Source: JACCZR01 sp963844805
GTDB taxonomy: Bacteria; Actinomycetota; Thermoleophilia; Solirubrobacterales; Thermoleophilaceae
Length of the DNA: 64,000 nucleotides
Assembly: GCA_963844805.1 (NCBI GenBank)
Contig: CAWJPU010000012.1
Coordinates: 186,001 to 250,000 of the forward strand
Direction of reading: 5' to 3'
Below the pieces are notes generated by a model. That model saw only the letters and a list, made by a program, of their open reading frames with translations. It had not been told where the DNA came from and made no database searches. Positions 17,540 through 26,785 of the stretch are shown piece by piece. Within the stretch, counting starts at the first letter, position 1; every line of letters begins with the position of its first letter. A program made the translations under genes and the position numbers.

Positions 17540-17824
17540 ATGAAGACCTACGTCATCGAGCGCGAGATCCCGGGCGCGAGCGAGCTCACCCACGAGCAGC
17601 TGCGCGGCATCACCAGCACGTCCAACGACGCGGTGGAGTCGCTGCACAAGCCGTACCAGTGGCTCCACAGCTACGTCGCCGGAGACAAGATCTACTGCTT
17701 CCACCAGGCCGAGAGCGCCGAGGTGATCCGCGAGCACGCGAACGCCGGCGGCTTCCCCGCCAACCTGGTGACCGAGGTCGCCGCCGTGTTCGACAGCACG
17801 GGCCCCCGCGACCTCCCTCGCTGA
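17540..17824 (+). CDS. DUF4242 protein
   Basis: 94 aa from ATG 17540 with GAGGAGAG upstream. MKTYVIEREIPGASELTHEQLRGI, QWLHSYVAGDKIYCFHQAESAEVIREHA and GGFPANLVTEV match the DUF4242 family, which forms a ferredoxin-like fold. The Streptomyces member SCO4226 has been described as nickel-binding, and conserved Tyr, Cys and His positions are visible here. Metal binding is inferred from the family. Confidence 0.85.
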   Translation: MKTYVIEREIPGASELTHEQLRGITSTSNDAVESLHKPYQWLHSYVAGDKIYCFHQAESAEVIREHANAGGFPANLVTEVAAVFDSTGPRDLPR

Positions 17825-17874
17825 CGGCTCCGCGAGCGGTCGGCCCGGGGCTCCGCGAGGGCGCCGGGCCGACC

Positions 17875-17880
17875 TAGACT
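17875..17880 (+). promoter_or_regulatory. -10-like hexamer before the LuxR-family regulator
   Basis: TAGACT ends 6 nt before ATG 17887 with no Shine-Dalgarno sequence. Confidence 0.45.
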
Positions 17881-17886
17881 GGGCCG

Positions 17887-20751
17887 ATGAGCCAAGGCGT
17901 CCTCATAGGGCGTGGGACCGAGCTGGCCTGGCTGGAGCCGGCCCTCTCCGACGCGCTCGACGGCTCGGGCTCGCTGGTGCTGCTGGCCGGGGACGCGGGC
18001 GTAGGGAAGTCGCACTTGGCGGAGGACGCGCTCCGGTCGGTCGACGCTCGTGTGCTCCGGGGCGCCGGCGGCGAGGCCGCGATCGCCTACGAGCCCGTGA
18101 TCACCGCCTTCCGCGGCTTCCTGCGTGCCGAGCCGGAGGGGCTCGCGGGCTTCGACGGCCCGTTGCGCTCGCACTTGGCGCTGCTGCTTCCCGAGCTGGG
18201 CGAGGCGATCGAGGAAAGCGACCGCGCGACGCTGTTCGAGGCGATCCGGTGCGGTCTGGTCACGGTGGCCGCCGAGCGGCCGGCGGTGTTGCTCCTGGAG
18301 GACCTGCAGCGGTCCGACGACGCGACGCTCGAGCTGCTCGCCGCCCTGGCCGCTCCGCTGCGGGAGATGCCCCTGCTCGTCATCGGGGCCTACCGGTCGG
18401 ACGAGATTCCCCGCACGCACCAGCTCCGGCGGCTGCGTGACGACCTCCGGCGCAACCACCTGTTGAGCGAGCTCACGCTCGGGCCGCTGGATGCCGAGGG
18501 CACTGCCCAGATGGTGGAGGCGGTGCTCGGCGCCGCGCCCTCTCCCGCGCTGGCCAGGACGCTGCACGATCGCACCGGCGGGGTCCCGTTCTTCGTGGAG
18601 GAGCTGGCGCAGGCCCTCGAGTCCGACGGCCGCCTGCGCCCGGGGGCCGAGGGCCTGGAGCTGGCGCTGGACGGAGACGTCCCGCTGCCGCGAACCATCC
18701 GCGACGCGGTCCTGCTGCGGACGAGCGACCTCTCCGGCGAGGCGAGGGCGACCGCGGAGGCGGCCTCCGTAGCGGGTGCCCGGTTCGACCTGGAGCTGGT
18801 GGCCGGCCTCGGAGGGGAGGCCGGCCTCGACGAGCTGTTGAGCTGGGGCCTCATCGCCGATTGCGCTCCTGGCGAGGCCGCATTCCGCCACCCCCTCGTG
18901 CGCGACGCGATCTACGACGACGTGCCCTGGCTGCGCCGGCGCGCGCTGCACCGCGAGCTGGCCGGGGCCCTGGAGGCGGGTGGCGGCAGCCAGGCCGAGG
19001 TGGCCGCCCACTGGCTGGCCGCCCGCGACGCCCCTCGCGCCCTGGACTCGCTGGTGCGGGCGATCGGCGAGCTGGCGGCCGTCCACGCGTATCACGACGC
19101 GGCGCGGCTGGGCCGCCAGGCCCTGGATCTGTGGCCGGAGGGCGAGCGCGGCCTCGAGCGGATCGCCGTGCTCGAGCGCCACGCGCGGTTCGCGGAGCTC
19201 GCCGGCGAGCTGGCCGAGGCGGCCCGGGCGCAGCGCGAGGTGGTGTCGGTGCGGCGCGCCGAGGGCGCGGGGCGCGCGCTGGCCGACGCGGAGCGGTCGC
19301 TTGCCTCGATCTACGCGCTCCAGGGCGACCGTCGCCGAGCGCTGGGCGCGCGGCGCGTCGCGGCAGACGCCTACGCCGCCAACGGGTTCCCCGGCGAGGC
19401 GGCGGCGGAGCGGCTCATCGCCGCCGGCTACCTCGCGAGCGCCGGCGGCCACGCCGAGGCCGTCGAGCTGACCGAGCGCGCGGGCGAGGAGGCCGCGCGC
19501 GCGGAGCGGATGGACCTGCGGGCGCGCGTCCTGGGACTCCAGGGAGTCGCGCGGGTGAAGGGCGGCGACTTCCCGGGGGGGATGGAGACCATCAACGCCG
19601 GGCTGTCGCTCGCGCTCGAGAACGGCCTGACCCTCGAAGCGGCCGAGGTGTACCAGCGGCTCGGCACGGCGCACGAGATCGCCGGCGACTACGGCGGCGC
19701 CCGCGACGCGCTGGCGACCGCGATCGGGTTCTGCGAGACCGACGGCGGCGAGGGCATGGAGCAGACCTGCCTGAGCTGCATGGCCTACGTGTTGCGCGAG
19801 CTGGGCGACTGGGACCGCGCCGCCGAGCTGTCGGCCGATCTGCGCCCGCCGGATGCGAGCCCCGACGACACCGTCGTCGCCGACGGCATCCTGGGCTCGA
19901 TCCACGGCTTCCGCGGCGATCTCGCGGCCGCTCGCCCGCTGCTCGCCCAGTGCCTCGACACGGCCACCCGCCTCGACGTGGTCTCGATGTCGGTGGACAG
20001 CGCCGCCGCCCTCGCGTGGCTGGAGGAGCAGGAGGGCAACGACGACCAGGCCCACGCCCACTGCGTGTTCGTGCTCGAGCGCTGGGAGCGGAGCGAGGAC
20101 CACCACTACGCGGTCTGGGGCCTGCGCTGGGCCTCGGGCTTCTTCGCCCGGCACGGCTCGCTCGGGGAGGCGCGCGCCTGCGCGGAGGGCCTGTCGGGCA
20201 TCGCCTCGGCCACGGGTCACCCGGACGCCCTCGCGGCCCTCGCCCACGCGCTGGGCGAGACCGCGCTCGCGGAAGGTCAGCTGGACGCGGCGGTCGAGCA
20301 GCTCGACCGGGCGGCGGCGCTCCACGAGGGCCTCGATATCCCCTTCGAACAGGCGCAGATCCAGCTTCGCGCGGGCGTGGCACTAGCCGCCGCAGGGCAG
20401 CGCGAGCCGGCGGTCGAGCGGCTGCGCCAGGCGCACGTCACGGCGCGTCGTCTCGGCGCCGCGCCCCTGGCCGCACAGGCGGCCGACGAGGTGGCGAAGC
20501 TGGGCGAGTCGGTCGAGCAGCGGCTGGGCCGGCGGGCCGCGGCCGAGCACGAGAACGGCGGGCTCTCGCGGCGCGAGCTGGAGGTGGTCCGGCTGGTGGC
20601 CTCGGGTCGCACGAACCGCGAGATCGCGGGCGAGCTGGTGCTCAGCACCCGTACGGTGGACATGCACCTGAGGAACATCCTCACCAAGCTGCGCTGCCGG
20701 TCGCGCACCGAGGCCGCCTCCAAGGCAGGGAGCCTCGGCCTGCTTGCCTGA
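17887..20751 (+). CDS. LAL-type LuxR-family transcriptional regulator with AAA ATPase
   Basis: 954 aa, intact. The N-terminal ATPase module has IGRGTELAWLEPAL, a Walker A GDAGVGKS (~36-43) and a Walker B-like VLLLEDLQRSDD. The middle (~330-880) is made of TPR-like helical repeats. The C-terminal HTH LuxR domain (~892-954) reads LSRRELEVVRLVASGRTNREIA ... STRTVDMHLRNILTKL. Large ATP-binding LuxR (LAL) regulators respond to ligands and activate pathway genes. No obvious target gene cluster lies adjacent. A hairpin terminator follows. Confidence 0.95.
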   Translation: MSQGVLIGRGTELAWLEPALSDALDGSGSLVLLAGDAGVGKSHLAEDALRSVDARVLRGAGGEAAIAYEPVITAFRGFLRAEPEGLAGFDGPLRSHLALLLPELGEAIEESDRATLFEAIRCGLVTVAAERPAVLLLEDLQRSDDATLELLAALAAPLREMPLLVIGAYRSDEIPRTHQLRRLRDDLRRNHLLSELTLGPLDAEGTAQMVEAVLGAAPSPALARTLHDRTGGVPFFVEELAQALESDGRLRPGAEGLELALDGDVPLPRTIRDAVLLRTSDLSGEARATAEAASVAGARFDLELVAGLGGEAGLDELLSWGLIADCAPGEAAFRHPLVRDAIYDDVPWLRRRALHRELAGALEAGGGSQAEVAAHWLAARDAPRALDSLVRAIGELAAVHAYHDAARLGRQALDLWPEGERGLERIAVLERHARFAELAGELAEAARAQREVVSVRRAEGAGRALADAERSLASIYALQGDRRRALGARRVAADAYAANGFPGEAAAERLIAAGYLASAGGHAEAVELTERAGEEAARAERMDLRARVLGLQGVARVKGGDFPGGMETINAGLSLALENGLTLEAAEVYQRLGTAHEIAGDYGGARDALATAIGFCETDGGEGMEQTCLSCMAYVLRELGDWDRAAELSADLRPPDASPDDTVVADGILGSIHGFRGDLAAARPLLAQCLDTATRLDVVSMSVDSAAALAWLEEQEGNDDQAHAHCVFVLERWERSEDHHYAVWGLRWASGFFARHGSLGEARACAEGLSGIASATGHPDALAALAHALGETALAEGQLDAAVEQLDRAAALHEGLDIPFEQAQIQLRAGVALAAAGQREPAVERLRQAHVTARRLGAAPLAAQAADEVAKLGESVEQRLGRRAAAEHENGGLSRRELEVVRLVASGRTNREIAGELVLSTRTVDMHLRNILTKLRCRSRTEAASKAGSLGLLA

Positions 20752-20811
20752 GGCCTTCTCGGCCGCTTCGCGGATTACGGGGCAACGCCGCGACGGCGCG
20801 CTCCCTCGCGG

Positions 20812-20842
20812 AAAAGTCGTCAGCGGGGCTGACGGTTTTTTA
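20812..20842 (+). terminator. GTCAG/CTGAC-type bidirectional terminator
   Basis: AAAAGTC precedes the stem GTCAGC-GGG-GCTGAC (20819-20833), followed by GG and a run of six T. It lies between the convergent LuxR-family and VOC genes and can serve both strands. Confidence 0.8.
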
Positions 20843-20867
20843 GGGGTGTGCGGGCCTCCGCGCCCCG

Positions 20868-21452
20868 CTACCCGTACGGGTCCTTGGGCGAGCGGTCGTC
20901 CGACAGCGAGTCACGGGACCGCTCCACCAGCGCCTCGATCGCGTCCGCGAGGTGCTCCTGGTCGATGTGGTGGTCGTCGCGCGCGACGCGCACCTTGTGC
21001 GCCTCGAGCAGCACCTCCGCGTGCGAGAAGCCGGCCGGCGGCTCGAAGCGGTAGGACGCCAGCTCGATCAGGAGACCCAGCGGGTCCTCGAAGTAGATCG
21101 AGTCCATGAAGCCGCGGTCCTTGACGCCGGAGTGGCGGATGCCCCGCTCGTCCAGGCGCTCCACCGCCTGCTTGAAGGTGGCTTGCGAGACCGCGAAGGC
21201 CAGGTGGTGCACGCAGCCGGGATCGGTCGGCGTGCGGGCCGGGTCGCCCTCGCGCTCCTCGTTGGTGAAGACCGTGATCAGCCGGCCGTCGCCCGGGTCG
21301 AAGTAGAGGTGGCTCTCCGACGGGTTGTCGAGGTTGGGCTGGTCGAAGACGAACGGCATCCCCAGCACGCCCTCCCAGAAGTCGATCGAGGTCTGACGGC
21401 CGGCCCCGACGAGGGTGATGTGGTGGGCGCCTTGGGTCTGGAGCTTGCGCAT
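20868..21452 (-). CDS. VOC-family (glyoxalase/dioxygenase-like) protein
   Basis: 194 aa from ATG 21452. Two betaalphabetabetabeta modules are evident: AHHITLVGAGRQTSIDFWEGVLGMPFVF ... and CVHHLAFAVSQATFKQAVERL. His in HHIT, His in VHHLAFAV and Glu in GLLIELASYRFEPP are the expected metal ligands. The protein carries a ~45-residue C-terminal extension rich in Asp/Glu/His. The substrate is not evident. Confidence 0.85.
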   Translation of the reverse strand: MRKLQTQGAHHITLVGAGRQTSIDFWEGVLGMPFVFDQPNLDNPSESHLYFDPGDGRLITVFTNEEREGDPARTPTDPGCVHHLAFAVSQATFKQAVERLDERGIRHSGVKDRGFMDSIYFEDPLGLLIELASYRFEPPAGFSHAEVLLEAHKVRVARDDHHIDQEHLADAIEALVERSRDSLSDDRSPKDPYG

Positions 21453-21465
21453 GGGGCCCCGCGAT

Positions 21466-21960
21466 CTAACCACTCGGCGGGCGGGCCAGCACCACCGAGG
21501 TCTCGATCTGGCGCGCGGAGATGGTCCAGTACCTGCGCAGCAGCTCGTCCTTGCGCTCCGGCGGCGACACCAGCTCGAACCCGTGGCCACGGTAGAACCG
21601 GATCGCCCACTCGGCGGCGGCCCACGTGCCGACGAGCACCGGCCGGGTCCGGGTGCTGAGCAGGTGCCGGAGCAGGGCGCTGCCCACGCCCCGCCCCTGC
21701 GCCGCCGGCGCGACGTAGGCGTGGCGGATCAGGTCGACGTCGTCGACCGCCTGGATGCCCATGACGCCGACGAGATCGCCCCCGTCCTCGTAGCCCCAGA
21801 ACTCCACGCCGGCCGCGATCTCGGCGCCGAGCTCGTCCGCCGGCATGTAGGGCTCGCGCCATTGGTCGGCCGGGATGACGCCGCGGTAGGCCTCCGCGGC
21901 AGCATCGACGATGCGCAGGATCGCGGCGCGCTCGTCGTGGCGGCACGGCCTCAGGACCAA
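21466..21960 (-). CDS. GNAT-family acetyltransferase
   Basis: 164 aa from TTG 21960, with GGGTGAG 5 nt upstream. Motif A, VAPAAQGRGVGSALLRHLL, and the C-terminal FYRGHGFELV are classical GNAT elements. The substrate is unknown. The start lies only 36 nt from the tRNA-His 3' remnant, so it marks the chromosome side of the putative integrated element. Confidence 0.85.
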   Translation of the reverse strand: MVLRPCRHDERAAILRIVDAAAEAYRGVIPADQWREPYMPADELGAEIAAGVEFWGYEDGGDLVGVMGIQAVDDVDLIRHAYVAPAAQGRGVGSALLRHLLSTRTRPVLVGTWAAAEWAIRFYRGHGFELVSPPERKDELLRRYWTISARQIETSVVLARPPSG

Positions 21961-21996
21961 GTTCTCACCCAGAAAGTCGACGACCAGAGGCTTCGC

Positions 21997-22045
21997 GAGG
22001 GGTGAGCGACGGGACCTGAACCCGCGACCGCCTGGACCACAACCA
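21997..22045 (-). repeat. 3' half of tRNA-His, probable attachment-site remnant
   Basis: This 49-bp block is identical at 48 of 49 positions to 25153-25201, which covers the 3' half of the intact tRNA-His gene from the anticodon arm to just beyond the 3' end. The single mismatch is at 22016. Both copies have the same orientation. Homology stops abruptly inside the anticodon stem, as in tRNA 3'-end attachment sites of tyrosine-recombinase elements. Confidence 0.75.
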
Positions 22046-22136
22046 CAGTGACCCGGTGTCGCTCATGCTCCCTCACCGTTGCGGGTTAGTATCGGGACTG
22101 TCGGGAGGACGCCACGCAACCCGAGGGAGGGCCAAC

Positions 22137-22421
22137 GTGTACGCGACCATACGACGCTATGAAGGGGTCACCGACCCCGCCGAGGGGAGCCGGCGAGCGG
22201 GTGAGGAATTCGTCCCTCTCCTCAAGGACATCCAGGGCTTCGTGGCCTACTACGAGCTTGACGCCGGGAACGGGGTGATGGCTACGGTCAGCGTCTTCGA
22301 GGACCGAGACGGAGCGGAAGCCTCCACCGAGAGGGCCGCCGAGTGGGTCCAGGAGAACATCGCGTCGCTCGCGCCCAACCCGCCGGAAGTGACCGCCGGA
22401 GAGGTCGTCGTCTCCGGCTAG
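22137..22421 (+). CDS. Small dimeric alpha-beta barrel-like protein
   Basis: 94 aa from GTG 22137, with GAGGGAGGG 7 nt upstream. VYATIRRYEGVTDPAEGSRRAG, LKDIQGFVAYYELDAGNGVMATVSVFEDRDGAEASTERAAEWV and NPPEVTAGEVV form the pattern of a short antibiotic-biosynthesis-monooxygenase-like (ABM, ferredoxin-fold) protein. No catalytic residues can be named. It is followed by a strong terminator and lies inside the putative element. Confidence 0.8.
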   Translation: MYATIRRYEGVTDPAEGSRRAGEEFVPLLKDIQGFVAYYELDAGNGVMATVSVFEDRDGAEASTERAAEWVQENIASLAPNPPEVTAGEVVVSG

Positions 22422-22461
22422 GCCCGACTTCAGCGACAGGGCTGCAGAAGCGGGCCTTTTT
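22420..22461 (+). terminator. Rho-independent terminator
   Basis: GGCCCG-A-CTTC (22421-22431) pairs with GAAGCGGGCC (22447-22456) around a 15-nt loop, followed by TTTTT. It begins at the stop codon of the preceding gene. Confidence 0.85.
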
Positions 22462-22629
22462 CGTTGAGCCGCCCGCTCCGAGAGGAGCGCCGCGGTTCTT
22501 CCTGAGCAACTCGAGTAGCCCCACTACCTGACGCTGGACGCGGCGGCCCGCATGAGCAGATCCGCGCCCCCCAGCCCGCCCGGGTGCCCTGCACCCACCG
22601 GAGGTGGCGCGCGATCGCACCGCGGACGG

Positions 22630-22635
22630 TAGAGT
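22630..22635 (+). promoter_or_regulatory. -10-like hexamer before the acylase gene
   Basis: TAGAGT lies 9 nt before ATG 22645 with no Shine-Dalgarno sequence. The identical hexamer at the same distance precedes clpP. Confidence 0.4.
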
Positions 22636-22644
22636 GCCCCGGCG

Positions 22645-24976
22645 ATGCGCTCGGGAGGCGCAAAGCGGGGAGGTGGACTACGCGCGCTCGCCTGCGGTCT
22701 GCTTGCGTGCGCCTTCTTCACCGTCGCCGCCTCGGCCCAGGCCGCGCCCAGCGCCACCATCCGCTGGACCGCCCACGGCATCCCGCACATCGAGGCGCCC
22801 GACTACGAAGGCCTCGGTTACGGCTACGGCCACGCCTTCGCGAGCCAGAACCTGTGCGAGATGGCGGACACCTACGTGACGGTCCGGGCTGAGCGCTCCC
22901 GCTTCTTCGGTCCCGACGGGAGCTACGCGAGCCGCGGCAACGGCGCGACCTTCAACAACCTCGACTCGGACTTCTTCTTCCAGCGCGCGGCCGACAAGGG
23001 AGTGGTGGAGCGGCTCATGGCCGAGCCGCCGCCCCGAGGTCCCCGCCCGGAAGTGCGCGAGGCCGTGCGCGGTTACGTCGAGGGCTACAACCGCTACCTG
23101 GCGGACACGGGAGTCGACAACCTGCCCGACCCGCGCTGTCGCGGCAAGGACTGGGTGCGGCCGATCTCGGAGCTCGACGCCTATCGGCGCTTCTACCAGC
23201 TCGGCATCCTCGCCAGCCAGGGCGTGGCGATCGACGGAATCGCGCAGGCACAGCCTCCGCCCCCCGGCGACACCGGCGCCGCGGCGCCGCCGAGCCGAGC
23301 CGATCTCCTCGAACTGCGCAATCAGGCTGAAGCTCGACATCGGTTCGAACGCCTACGGCCTCGGCCGGAAGGCGGTGGCGGGCGGAGGCGGCATGGTGCT
23401 CGGCAACCCCCACTTCCCCTGGGACGGCAGCGAGCGGTTCTTCCAGGCACAGCTCACGATCCCCGGCAAGGTCGACGCGGCGGGCGCGAGCCTGTTCGGC
23501 GTGCCCGTGGTCCTGATCGGTTCCACCCGCAACCTCGCCTGGAGCCACACGGTGTCGACCGCGTTCCGGTTCACGCCGTTCGAGGTCAAGCTCGTCCCGG
23601 GCTCGCCCACCACCTACCTGATCGACGGACAGCCCCACCAGATGGACCGAGATGTGGTGACCGTCGACGTCGGCGACGGGCAGCAGCGCACGCGGGCGCT
23701 CTATTCGACGAAGTACGGCCCCGTCTTCACGTCGCTCCTCGGGCAACCGCTGTTCCCCTGGACCTCGGCCTCGGCGTACTCGATGGGAGACGTCAACGGC
23801 GGCAACTTCCGCTACCTGAACCACTTCTTCGAGACCAACCAGGCCCAGAGCGTGCGCCAGTACGACGCGATTGAGCGCCGCTATCAGGGGATCCCCTGGG
23901 TCAACTCGATCGCCGCCGACTCGAGCGGCAAGGCGTATTACGCGGACATCGGCGCGATCCCCAACGTGTCCGACGGGAAGGCGCGCAGCTGCGGCACGCC
24001 GCTCGGACTCGCGACCTTCCAGGCCTTGCGGCTGCCGATCCTCGACGGCTCGCGCTCCTCGTGCGACTGGGACAGCGATCCCGACGCGGCGGTGCCCGGC
24101 ATCTTCGACCCGAGCCACGAACCGTCGCTCTTCCGTGACGACTACGTGACGAACTCGAACGACTCGTACTGGCTGTCGAACCCCAGGCAGCCGCTCGAGG
24201 GCTTCGCCCGCATCATCGGGGACGAGCGGACCGCGAGGAGCCTGCGCACGCGCCTCGGGTTGAAGCTCGTGGAGGCCGGGCGGCCGTTCACGCTACGCCG
24301 ACTCCAGGACGCCGTTTTCAACAACCGCCAGTACGCGGGCGAGCTGTGGCGCGACCAGCTCATTCGCATGTGCGCGCAGACGCCGGGTGCCGAGGAGGCC
24401 TGTCCCGTGCTGCGTGCCTGGGACCTGCACGACGACCTCGACTCGAACGGCGCCATCCTCTTCCGCCGCTTCGCCGGGCGGGCGCTCGGCGCCGCCGGGG
24501 GGCCGTACTCGACACCCTTCGACGCGAGCGACCCGGTGAACACCCCGCGCGGTCTCAACACGCGCCACCCGCAGGTGCGCCAGGCCCTGCTCGACGCGAT
24601 CCAGGACCTGCGCGACTCGGGGATCCCGCTGGACGCCCCCTGCGCGGATGGCAGTACGAGCGGCGCGGCGACGAGCGGATCCCGATCCACGGCGGCCCCG
24701 GCACCGTAGGGCGTCTTCAACGCGATCAACGTCCCGTTCGTTAAGGGCCAGGGCTATCCGGACGTGCCGCACGGCTCGAGCTTCGTCCAGGCCGTGCACG
24801 TCACGGGCGCCTGCCCCGACGTGCGGACGATCCTCACCTACTCTCAGTCGACCAACCCCGACTCGCCCTTCTCCGGCGACCAAACGCGCATGTTCTCGCG
24901 CAAGGAGTGGGTGGACTTCCCCTTCTGCTCGGAGGACGTGCGCGCGGCGACGGTTGCCACCACAGACCTGCGCTAG
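22645..24976 (+). CDS. Secreted S45 penicillin-acylase-family Ntn hydrolase, three frameshifts
   Basis: About 777 codons. A signal peptide is evident (~10-33, LRALACGLLACAFFTVAASAQA). The small chain carries WTAHGIPHIEAPDYEGLGYGYGHAFA. The autoprocessing site GSNAYGLG, with Ser encoded at 23344-23346 as N-terminal nucleophile, starts the large chain, followed by GGMVLGNPHFPW and a C-terminal HGSSFVQAVH. This resembles acyl-homoserine-lactone/penicillin acylases that hydrolyse amide bonds outside the membrane. Indels lie near 23330, 24642 and 24711. The AHL-versus-other-amide specificity cannot be read from sequence alone. Confidence 0.85.
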
Positions 24977-25152
24977 ACATTACGGTCACGGTCAGGCTCG
25001 AGAAATAAGCCCCTCGTCCTGGCCTCATCGCGTCCGTCGAACATGAGGTGGCCGTAGCCGGGACCGGGTTCAGGATCCCGCTTACCACGTGATCTTGGCG
25101 CCACATGCTGTTGCTGCGCCCCGCGGGAACAGCGCGCTTTGCAGGCACTTCT

Positions 25153-25201
25153 GAGGGGTGAGCGACGGGACTTGAACCCGCGACCGCCTGGACCACAACC
25201 A
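25153..25201 (-). repeat. Direct-repeat copy within tRNA-His (putative att site)
   Basis: This is the tRNA-embedded partner of 21997-22045: 49 bp with one mismatch, running from the anticodon stem to 4 bp beyond the tRNA 3' end. Confidence 0.7.
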
Positions 25202-25229
25202 GGAGCTCTACCAACTGAGCTACGCCCAC
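25157..25229 (-). tRNA. tRNA-His (anticodon GTG)
   Basis: On the minus strand: acceptor GTGGGCG/CGCTCAC, D-arm AGCTCAGTTGGTAGAGCT, anticodon loop TTGTGGT and T-arm CGCGGGTTCAAGTCCCG. A G precedes the acceptor and faces C73, as required of tRNA-His. Its 3' half is duplicated at 21997-22045. Confidence 0.92.
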
Positions 25230-25312
25230 CAGGCGCCGCCGAATCTAGCGCAGGCTCCGCTCGGGACGCGCCGGTCTCCACCATCACGGCGGCGATCGGG
25301 TACAACGGGCGG

Positions 25313-26776
25313 GTGAGGCAGCTCACCAGCGCCGACGCGCAGTTCCTCGCCCTGGAGACCTCGAGGCAGGCGGGGCACGTCGGCGGCCTGGCGATCCTCG
25401 ACCCCTCGACCACCCCGCGCGGCGAGCTCGACGCCGACGACATCTGCCGGCTGCTCACCGAGCGCCTGCCGCTCCTGCCGCCGTTCCGGTGGCGGCTGGC
25501 CGAGGTGCCGCTGGGGCTGGACTACCCCTACTGGGTCGAGGACACGCACTTCGACCTCGACTACCACGTGCGCGAGCTCGCGCTGCCCGGGCGCTACAGC
25601 GATCACAAGCTGTCCGAGCAGGTGGCGCGGATCTTCTCCCGGCCACTGGATCGCGCCCGCCCGCTGTGGGAGCTGTACCTGATCCACGGCCTCGAGGACG
25701 GGCACGTGGCGATGCTGACCAAGATCCACCACGCGCTGATCGACGGCATGTCGGGCGCGGAGATCATGGGCGTGCTGCTCGACCTCAGCCCCGAGGGCCG
25801 CGACCCGCCCGAACCGGTCGAGGACGGCGAGGAGCCGGAGGAGCCCGGCGACCTGGAGATGATGGCCCGCGGCCTGATGGGCGTGCCGCGCTACCCGGTC
25901 CGGCTGCTGCGCGCGCTGCCGTCGGCGCTGCCCAACCTCGACCAGACCGCGTTCGGCGCGCTCCCCGGGGCCGGCGCCGTGGCGAAGGTGACCGACCGCC
26001 TGCGCCGCACGGTCAGCTCGGGCGACGGCCAGCAGCTGGACCGCACGAGCCTGCAGGCGCCGAGGACGTCCTTCAACGGCCGCGTCTCGCCCCACCGGCG
26101 GTTCGTGTTCGGCCAGATCCCGCTCGACGCGGTGAAGGCGCTGAAGGACGAGCACGGCGTGACCGTCAACGACGTAGTGGTCTCGATCTGCGCCGGTGCC
26201 GTGCGGCGGTGGCTGATCGAGCACGATGAGCTGCCCGACCAGCCGCTGGTGGTGCAGGTGCCGGTGTCCGTTCGCACCGAGGAGCAGATGGGCACCTACG
26301 GCAATCGCATCCTGATCATGCGGGCGCCGCTGTACACGGACATCGAGGACCCGCTCGAGCGCCTGCTCGCGCAGCACGACGCGCTCAAGGCGATGAAGGA
26401 GCGACACCGCGCGCTGCCCGCCGAGCTGCTGCAGGACACCAACCACTTCATCCCGCCGGCCGTGTTCGGGCGCGCCGCGCGGGCGACCTTCGCGCTCAGC
26501 AGCTCGGCGCCCGGCCGCCCGACCTGGAACCTCGTGATCTCCAACGTGCCCGGCCCGCAGTTCCCGCTCTACTGCGCGGGCGCGCGGCTGGAGGCCAACT
26601 ACCCGGTGTCGGTGGTCACGGACGGGTTGGGCTTGAACATCACGGTGATGAGCTACTGCGGGAACATGGACTTCGGCCTGGTGGCCGACCGCGACCAGAT
26701 GCCCGACCTGGAGCGCCTCATGGACTGGCTGCACGACTCGCTGGAGGAGCTGCAGGAGATATCCGATGGGGTATAA
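25313..26776 (+). CDS. Wax ester synthase/diacylglycerol acyltransferase (WS/DGAT)
   Basis: 487 aa from GTG 25313, intact. The catalytic HHxxxDG motif is HHALIDG (139-145). The family N-terminus QLTSADAQFLALE, the central VSVRTEEQMGTYGNR and the C-terminal NLVISNVPGP ... GLNITVMSY ... MDFGLVADRD are present. It esterifies fatty acyl-CoA with diacylglycerol or fatty alcohol, making storage lipid at the membrane face. TACAAC lies 6 nt before the start. A second WS/DGAT gene is found at 31628-33154. Confidence 0.95.
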   Translation: MRQLTSADAQFLALETSRQAGHVGGLAILDPSTTPRGELDADDICRLLTERLPLLPPFRWRLAEVPLGLDYPYWVEDTHFDLDYHVRELALPGRYSDHKLSEQVARIFSRPLDRARPLWELYLIHGLEDGHVAMLTKIHHALIDGMSGAEIMGVLLDLSPEGRDPPEPVEDGEEPEEPGDLEMMARGLMGVPRYPVRLLRALPSALPNLDQTAFGALPGAGAVAKVTDRLRRTVSSGDGQQLDRTSLQAPRTSFNGRVSPHRRFVFGQIPLDAVKALKDEHGVTVNDVVVSICAGAVRRWLIEHDELPDQPLVVQVPVSVRTEEQMGTYGNRILIMRAPLYTDIEDPLERLLAQHDALKAMKERHRALPAELLQDTNHFIPPAVFGRAARATFALSSSAPGRPTWNLVISNVPGPQFPLYCAGARLEANYPVSVVTDGLGLNITVMSYCGNMDFGLVADRDQMPDLERLMDWLHDSLEELQEISDGV

Positions 26777-26777
26777 T
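26772..26777 (+). promoter_or_regulatory. Consensus -10 box TATAAT before the HTH gene
   Basis: TATAAT lies 8 nt before ATG 26786 and overlaps the TAA stop of the WS/DGAT gene. No Shine-Dalgarno sequence precedes the start. No clear -35 box is seen 17 nt upstream. A leaderless transcript of the HTH-nucleotidyltransferase-gdhA operon is likely. Confidence 0.6.
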
Positions 26778-26785
26778 CGACGGTC

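Larger units (their letters stand above)
22046..25152. mobile_element. Putative remnant or mini integrated element at tRNA-His
   Basis: The segment is bounded by direct repeats of the tRNA-His 3' half and lies on the 3' side of the intact tRNA, as expected for integration that restores the tRNA. It holds a small barrel protein (22137-22421) and an S45 acylase (22645-24976). No integrase, excisionase or replication gene is present, so it would be a decayed or non-autonomous element. The boundary evidence is direct; the mobility is inference. Confidence 0.5.

Noticed and set aside
17692..20325. 877-residue minus-strand open frame
   Set aside because: It lies antisense to the intact LuxR-family regulator and has the Arg/Ala/Gly-heavy composition of a GC-rich shadow frame. 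No domain is recognisable.
24977..25152. Possible gene remnant on the minus strand before tRNA-His
   Set aside because: Short frames (GYGHLMFDGRDEARTRG) look weakly coding but match no family I know and have no start.
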